Positions 15,291-19,163 of a DNA stretch of 19,163 nt are shown piece by piece (position 1 is the first letter of the stretch; each line of letters begins with the position of its first letter). The position numbers were made by a program, and so were the translations under genes. The notes beneath the pieces were generated by a model, which saw nothing but the letters and a program-made list of their open reading frames with translations, searched no databases and was not told the origin of the DNA. Source of the DNA: Clostridiales bacterium (GTDB lineage: Bacteria; Bacillota; Clostridia; Oscillospirales; Acutalibacteraceae); contig JAHZIE010000037.1 in the NCBI GenBank assembly GCA_019419895.1, positions 4,141 through 23,303 of the forward strand. Reading direction: 5' to 3'.

Positions 15291-16181
15291 ATGGTTGAGA
15301 AAATGAAAGAGGTTGGCAGCGGCAAATTTGTACTCCTTCCCAATCGTAAATGGACGGCTTTTTTTTCACCGGCTCTTATTGGCAGGGAGTTTTTTCAGGG
15401 CTTGAAGCGGGTTATCCGGTATGGCGTTTGGCTTTTTGTTTTGCTTTTGTTCCTTTTTTCCCTTTTTCCGTCGATTGCCAAGGGAATTTCCATGGATTCA
15501 TCGGGAATCTTTCAGTTTCTTCCGGAAATGTTCCACGATATTTTCCGGTTTGAGGCATTGAATGTTTACAGTGAGTTTTCTCTTTATTTTGGGATGAGCA
15601 TACAGTTTATACAAATGCTGTCCTGTATTTTCTCCATGATGCTGGCGATCACCTGCATGGCGCCGGAACATGAGGAAGGGACGATTGAATTTTTATACAG
15701 CCAGCCGGTGAGCCGCTTTGGAATCCTTTGCTCCAAGTTTTTCGGAAGGCTGTGCAGTATGCTGGTGATGAATCTTTGGAGCATGCTGGTTGCCGCCGTT
15801 ATGTGCCTAATCGTGACTCCCGACGGCTATCCTTGGGCGGGGGAATTTATTCAAATTTTTTCCGCGGCTGTGCTGATCCAGCTGGTGTATTTCTGTTTCG
15901 CGTTTTTCTGGTCTGTTATAATTCGTGATGTTACGGTGTCGTCCTCCATTGCCTTCGGAACCTTCCTGCTTACATGGCTGTTTGGATTTCTTCCCAGCCT
16001 GGTTCCGCAGACCGGATTCCTGCGGTATTTTTCTCCATATTATTTGGCTAATCCCGTTGAGATGGTACAGGATGGGTACAGGATGGATCCTCTGCATCTG
16101 ATCATCTGTGTGGCTGTGATAGCGGCAAGCTGCGCCGGCGCTTATGCTGTTTTTGCGCGGAAGGAATTTTGCCGCTCGTAA
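15291..16181 (+). CDS. ABC-2 type transporter permease
   Basis: A 296-residue integral membrane protein with about six membrane segments: VWLFVLLLFLFSLFPSI, MSIQFIQMLSCIFSMMLAIT, LWSMLVAAVMCLIV, FSAAVLIQLVYFCFAFF, IAFGTFLLTWLFGFL and LIICVAVIAASCAGAYAVF. The loop after segment two, EEGTIEFLYSQPVSRFGI, is the typical ABC-2 permease hallmark. It forms the channel for the preceding ATPase. Start is uncertain: the ATG at 15291 has GGGGA five bases upstream, but the TTG at 15267, directly after the ATPase stop and with GAAGG five bases upstream, would add 8 residues. Either start suggests translational coupling. Substrate unknown. Confidence 0.87.
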   Translation: MVEKMKEVGSGKFVLLPNRKWTAFFSPALIGREFFQGLKRVIRYGVWLFVLLLFLFSLFPSIAKGISMDSSGIFQFLPEMFHDIFRFEALNVYSEFSLYFGMSIQFIQMLSCIFSMMLAITCMAPEHEEGTIEFLYSQPVSRFGILCSKFFGRLCSMLVMNLWSMLVAAVMCLIVTPDGYPWAGEFIQIFSAAVLIQLVYFCFAFFWSVIIRDVTVSSSIAFGTFLLTWLFGFLPSLVPQTGFLRYFSPYYLANPVEMVQDGYRMDPLHLIICVAVIAASCAGAYAVFARKEFCRS

Positions 16182-16221
16182 GATGAAGGCTTGATTTTTG
16201 AAATATTTGAGGTGAAGATAC

Positions 16222-17412
16222 ATGTGGCTGAGGATAGGATTGTTTGCGGAATCCTTCCCTCCGGTAATTGACGGTGTATCCAACACAGTGCTGAATTATG
16301 CGGACATCATTGAGAAGAAGCATGGGCAGAGCATTGTGGTGACTCCAAGATATAAGAATTATTACGATGACTTTCCTTTTCGGGTGATTCGTTATGATTC
16401 CTTCGCGTCGCCAAGCCAAATTTCTTACCGCGCGGGCAACCCTTACGATTTTAAGGCGTTGAAGAAGCTGAGGAAGCAAAAATTTGATTTGATTCATATT
16501 CACAGCCCATTTGTATCCTCCCTGATCGCGAGCCAGTTGGTCAGAAATAAGGAAATTCCCATTGTGGCTACCTATCATACCAAGTTTGATGTGGACTTTG
16601 ACGAGCGCTTTGATATTAACCTTGTCAAAAAGGTGGCTCTTTCTTTTGTGGTCAGCAACCTGAAAGCGGCGGATGAGGTTTGGGTGGTGAGCAAGGGGGC
16701 GGCCCAGTCCCTGCGTGATATCGGCTATACGGGAGAGTACCAGGTCATGGAAAACGGTACGGATTTTGCCAGGGGAATTTCACCCCAGAAGGAACAGGAC
16801 GCGCTTTTTGTGGAAAAGTATGGTATTTCCCCGGAAGAACTGGTCATTGTCTATGTTGGCCGGCTGATGTGGTATAAAAATCTAAAGCTGCTCATGAACA
16901 CCCTTTCTCTGGCAAAAAAAAGAGGATTGAAATTTCATATGTTTTTTGTCGGAGGCGGTATGGAAGAAGAGGATATCAAGAGCTATGCCTCCAGCGTTGG
17001 AATTGAAGGAGAAACGGTGTTCACCGGTATGATTTCCGACAGAGAGGAGCTCAGGAAATACTACAGCCGGGCGGATTTGTTTTTTTTCCCTTCTACTTTT
17101 GACACTTCCGGAATCGTTGTGAAGGAGGCCGCCGCCTGTGACTGTCCGGCGCTTCTGGTGAGAGGAAGCTGTGCGGCGGAGGATGTGACGGACGGTGTCA
17201 ACGGCTTTTTAGCGGAGGAAAACGCGGAGAGCTTGTGTGGGAAGCTGATGGAAGCTGTCAGGGACAGGGAAAAGCTCAAAAATATTGGTAAGGCGGCAGG
17301 AAAAGACATTTATTTATCTTGGGAGGATTCTATCTCCAAGGCTTATGCCAGATATGAGTATCTGGTGGGAGAATGGAGAAAACGGCCCAAAAAGCGGTGG
17401 TACCAGTGGTGA
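16222..17412 (+). CDS. GT4-family glycosyltransferase
   Basis: A 396-residue GT-B fold enzyme. The N-terminal lobe starts LRIGLFAESFPPVIDGVSNT (3-22), typical of GT4 enzymes, with LIHIHSPF and VATYHTKFD further on. The C-terminal lobe contains VIVYVGRLMWYKN, FHMFFVGGGMEEE, VFTGMISDREEL and the donor-site region FDTSGIVVKEAAACDCPALL. The family's EX7E motif appears as D-X7-E, since Asp replaces the first Glu. Family knowledge: relatives transfer a sugar from a nucleotide sugar to lipids such as diacylglycerol or to phosphatidylinositol, at the inner membrane face. The acceptor here is not known. The ATG at 16222 has GAGGTGA upstream. It follows the permease by 40 bases with no terminator, so it is probably in the same operon. 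Confidence 0.9.
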   Translation: MWLRIGLFAESFPPVIDGVSNTVLNYADIIEKKHGQSIVVTPRYKNYYDDFPFRVIRYDSFASPSQISYRAGNPYDFKALKKLRKQKFDLIHIHSPFVSSLIASQLVRNKEIPIVATYHTKFDVDFDERFDINLVKKVALSFVVSNLKAADEVWVVSKGAAQSLRDIGYTGEYQVMENGTDFARGISPQKEQDALFVEKYGISPEELVIVYVGRLMWYKNLKLLMNTLSLAKKRGLKFHMFFVGGGMEEEDIKSYASSVGIEGETVFTGMISDREELRKYYSRADLFFFPSTFDTSGIVVKEAAACDCPALLVRGSCAAEDVTDGVNGFLAEENAESLCGKLMEAVRDREKLKNIGKAAGKDIYLSWEDSISKAYARYEYLVGEWRKRPKKRWYQW

Positions 17413-17448
17413 AAATGGTATCAGGCAAAGCAGGAGGGAAGCTTGAAA

Positions 17449-18645
17449 ATGGATGGGCGGTATGACATGATTGTCTGCGGCGGGGGGACGGCCGGTGTTG
17501 CCGCCGCGGTAACGGCGGCAAGAAACGGCGCGGAGGTTCTTCTGATAGAGAGGGGATCTTGTCTGGGCGGCGTCTTGACGCAGGGAAATGTCAGCTATAT
17601 TATGGATCTCAACGGAAAGCAGGGCTTTGCTCTGGAGGTTGTGGAGCGGCTGATTTCGGTTGGGGCGGCAAAAGAAGTGGCAGCCCATGTGGATTTGGAT
17701 CCTGAAATGGCCAAGTACGTCCTGGAAGATATGTGCCTTGAGGCGGGTGTGAGGCTGCTATATTATACGGAAATCGTCGGAGTGGAAAAAGATAAAAGCA
17801 GTGTGGAGGGGATAAGAACTTATTCCAAAAGCGGCTTTCAAACTTATTCTGCGGATATTTTTATTGACTGCACAGGGGACGGAGACGTCTGTGCCATGGC
17901 CGGATGTGAATTCGACATGGGGGATGAGGAAAACGGCATTTGCCAGCCCATGAGCTTTGTTTCCATCGTTGGGGGGGTGAAGCTGGAGGACATCCGAGAG
18001 TATTGTATCCATGTGCCAGACGTGCCCTATAGCGACGCTCCTAAACTGAAAACCTGGGAACTGCTCAGCAGCCTTGGAATCAAGCTGTCTTATACCATGC
18101 CCTTTTTTATGCCGATCCCTGGGGAAACAGATCGTTTTGTTTTTGCCTGCAACCATGAATATCACAAAAACGGGGTTTCCGCGGAAGAACTGACCAGCGC
18201 AACCCTGGAAGGCCGGCGGGAAGCATTTGAGAGTGTCCGTGCTTTGAAGCGGCTGGGAGGAATTTGGAAAAATATCAAAGTGATTTCCACCCCCTCCTAT
18301 ATTGGCGTAAGGGAAAGCAGAAGAATACATGGAAAATACAAAGTTACAAAAGAAGATTTGATAGAGGGAAAGAGTTGGCCCAATCCGGCCTGCCATGTCA
18401 CATTTAATGTGGACATTCACTTTGCCGGGGGATATAAAAACGGAGAAGTTGCGGTGAAGAACCAGGGATATGATATTCCCATGGAGGCGTTGATGGCGGA
18501 GGGCTTTGACAACCTCTTTATGGCGGGACGCTGTATCAGCGGTGACTTTTATGCCCACGCCAGTTACCGTGTGATGGGAAATACCCTCATGATGGGAGAG
18601 GGGATCGGGCGGTATTGCGCGCGGCTTTTGGCGCAAAGGGGATAG
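17449..18645 (+). CDS. FAD-dependent oxidoreductase (FAD_oxidored family)
   Basis: About 398 residues. The N-terminal dinucleotide fold is clear: YDMIVCGGGTAGVAAAVTAA (GxGxxG type) ending in VLLIERG, followed by CLGGVLTQGNV. Later FAD landmarks are FIDCTGDGDVCAMAGCEF and the C-terminal NLFMAGRCISGDFYAHASYR, then RVMGNTLMMGEGIG. This matches the FAD-dependent oxidoreductase family found in many anaerobes, whose substrates are mostly unknown. No iron-sulfur motif is seen. AGGAGGG lies at 17432-17438; the TTG at 17443 is at closer spacing and would add two residues, while the ATG at 17449 was preferred as the commoner codon. It begins 36 bases after the glycosyltransferase, so the two are likely cotranscribed. 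Function within the operon is open. Confidence 0.88.
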   Translation: MDGRYDMIVCGGGTAGVAAAVTAARNGAEVLLIERGSCLGGVLTQGNVSYIMDLNGKQGFALEVVERLISVGAAKEVAAHVDLDPEMAKYVLEDMCLEAGVRLLYYTEIVGVEKDKSSVEGIRTYSKSGFQTYSADIFIDCTGDGDVCAMAGCEFDMGDEENGICQPMSFVSIVGGVKLEDIREYCIHVPDVPYSDAPKLKTWELLSSLGIKLSYTMPFFMPIPGETDRFVFACNHEYHKNGVSAEELTSATLEGRREAFESVRALKRLGGIWKNIKVISTPSYIGVRESRRIHGKYKVTKEDLIEGKSWPNPACHVTFNVDIHFAGGYKNGEVAVKNQGYDIPMEALMAEGFDNLFMAGRCISGDFYAHASYRVMGNTLMMGEGIGRYCARLLAQRG

Positions 18646-18655
18646 GTGGAAACAT

Positions 18656-18684
18656 TTGACTTTCGCGAGGGGATCGGGTATAAT
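18656..18684 (+). promoter_or_regulatory. Consensus promoter in front of a small ORF
   Basis: -35 TTGACT (18656-18661), a 17-base spacer and perfect -10 TATAAT (18679-18684). It starts 11 bases after the oxidoreductase stop codon. Confidence 0.8.
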
Positions 18685-18709
18685 GTTTCTTGTTTACTGA
18701 GGGAAAAGA

Positions 18710-18919
18710 GTGGCTGTTCAGTTCTTCCTTTGTCAGAAAATAAAAATAAGAAGAAATTTTTTTCAACGGTCGGCAGACATTCATGAGGGAATTTTTCGGA
18801 TTTTGCGGGATGAAATTGAAAGTATTGATTTTGGCCTGTGTCTGGAAGGTTTGCGACAAAATAGGGAACCATCTTTCTGCTGTCAATGTTTGAAACATAA
18901 AGATGGTGGATTGACGTAA
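18710..18919 (+). CDS. Small hypothetical protein, 69 residues
   Basis: A GTG-started ORF. GAGGG (18699-18703) stands six bases before the GTG, and a near-perfect promoter ends at 18684, so all signals of a real short transcription unit are in line. The protein has a basic N-terminal part (QKIKIRRNFFQRSA), an acidic helix-like middle (HEGIFRILRDEIESIDFG) and a Cys/His-containing end FCCQCLKHKDGG. I do not recognise it. Its stop lies only two bases before the tRNA-Ser-like half, so it may be the edge of, or a leftover from, an integrated element. It could also be a chance ORF in a small RNA transcript. Confidence 0.45.
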   Translation: MAVQFFLCQKIKIRRNFFQRSADIHEGIFRILRDEIESIDFGLCLEGLRQNREPSFCCQCLKHKDGGLT

Positions 18920-18921
18920 AT

Positions 18922-18962
18922 GGAAGCCTATCGAAGTGGTCATAACGGGGCGCACTCGAAAT
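18922..18962 (+). pseudogene. 5' half of a tRNA-Ser(CGA)-like gene, broken after the anticodon loop
   Basis: A 7-base acceptor strand GGAAGCC, TA, a D-arm TCGAAGTGGTCATAACGG, then GCGCA and the anticodon loop CTCGAAA with anticodon CGA (18957-18959). The 3' anticodon strand should be about TGCGC, but the sequence goes on TCGAG. No T-arm or matching 3' acceptor follows. From 18929 on it closely matches the tRNA start at 19135. Best read as a junction between a tRNA gene and foreign DNA, or a partial tRNA duplication. Confidence 0.55.
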
Positions 18963-19024
18963 CGAGTTGGTTGGTAGACCCTCCAACCTCAAAAACCATT
19001 GATATTGCTGGGTTTTCGGGGTTT

Positions 19025-19090
19025 TCTACGCTTTTCAACAACTGAATATCTACGGTTTTTCTACGCTTTGTCTACGATTTCTACGCTTGG
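19025..19090 (+). repeat. Five TCTACGnTTt direct repeats (recombinase arm-site-like)
   Basis: TCTACG followed by C, G or A and TT(T) starts at 19025, 19049, 19060, 19071 and 19080. The distances are 24, 11, 11 and 9 bases, about one or two helical turns. Short direct repeats beside a tRNA junction resemble the arm-type sites bound by tyrosine recombinases in attP regions. The preceding stretch 18985-19017 has an AAAACC/GGTTTT hairpin. Confidence 0.55.
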
Positions 19091-19134
19091 TCCATGACCA
19101 GCGGAAAATCCGCAAAGCCTTGAAAATACAGCAT

Positions 19135-19163
19135 GGAGATGTATCGAAGTGGTCGTAACGAGG
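19135..19163 (+). tRNA. Start of a tRNA gene, probably tRNA-Ser, cut by window edge
   Basis: Only 29 bases are present: acceptor strand GGAGATG, TA, then a serine-type D-arm TCGAAGTGGTCGTAACGA and GG. The anticodon lies outside the window. The D-arm with long loop and its near-identity to the fragment at 18929-18951 point to serine, but leucine-type tRNAs are not excluded. Confidence 0.6.

Noticed and set aside
18608..18640. Hairpin TTGCGC/GCGCAA near the end of the oxidoreductase gene as a terminator
   Set aside because: It lies inside the coding sequence and has no T run after it.
19025..19090. CRISPR array
   Set aside because: The repeat unit is only ~10 bases with almost no spacers; it fits protein-binding sites better.
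18922..19163. Group I intron inside a tRNA-Ser anticodon loop
   Set aside because: The space to the next tRNA start is too short, no 3' tRNA half follows, and the next tRNA-like sequence is again a 5' end.

Overview
The window looks like chromosomal DNA from a Gram-positive Firmicute of the Clostridia, most likely the Oscillospiraceae/Ruminococcaceae side (inference). The reasons are strong AGGAGG-type ribosome binding sites, sigma-A-like promoters with 16-17 base spacers, a Firmicute-type lipoprotein signal, clostridial-style tRNA-Ser sequence, and families such as DegV, DUF1015 and a lone E2-like acyltransferase. No species can be named from the sequence alone.

Left part (1-6986): a glycogen/maltodextrin unit. 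A GH13 alpha-amylase-family gene (minus, cut by the window edge) lies downstream of glycogen phosphorylase glgP (minus), with a hairpin terminator between them. glgP is divergent from a phosphoglucomutase/phosphomannomutase gene (plus), which is followed by a DUF1015 gene. Both divergent transcripts have near-consensus promoters. Phosphorolysis of glycogen gives glucose-1-phosphate and the mutase would turn it into glucose-6-phosphate, so the cluster is coherent.

Middle (6987-12350): a bidirectional terminator, a small serine-rich lipoprotein (minus), a solitary 5S rRNA gene (minus) with its own strong promoter and terminator and no 16S/23S beside it, an XRE-type regulator (plus), a 590-base spacer with a promoter and overlapping hairpins, an E2/CAT-fold acyltransferase-like protein that lacks the catalytic histidine, a GNAT acetyltransferase, a structured spacer of about 800 bases without a convincing gene, and a DegV fatty-acid-binding protein with a textbook promoter.

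Decayed part (12273-13915): a minus-strand remnant in which the ATPase ends of two different ABC exporter subunits are fused and frameshifted, next to an IS200/IS605-type element whose Y1 transposase is frameshifted and has lost a histidine of its HUH motif.

Right part (14257-19163): a plus-strand four-gene run (ABC ATPase, six-segment ABC permease, GT4 glycosyltransferase, FAD-dependent oxidoreductase) behind an extended -10 promoter. Then comes a small 69-residue ORF with its own consensus promoter and ribosome binding site. The end of the window holds a 5' half of a tRNA-Ser(CGA) that stops being tRNA-like just after the anticodon loop, five TCTACG repeats spaced about one helical turn apart, and the first 29 bases of another serine-type tRNA. 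This looks like an attachment site of an integrative element. I found no clearly new multi-gene system; the most unusual items are the tRNA-half/repeat junction, the fused ABC remnant, the solitary 5S gene and the His-less E2-like protein.
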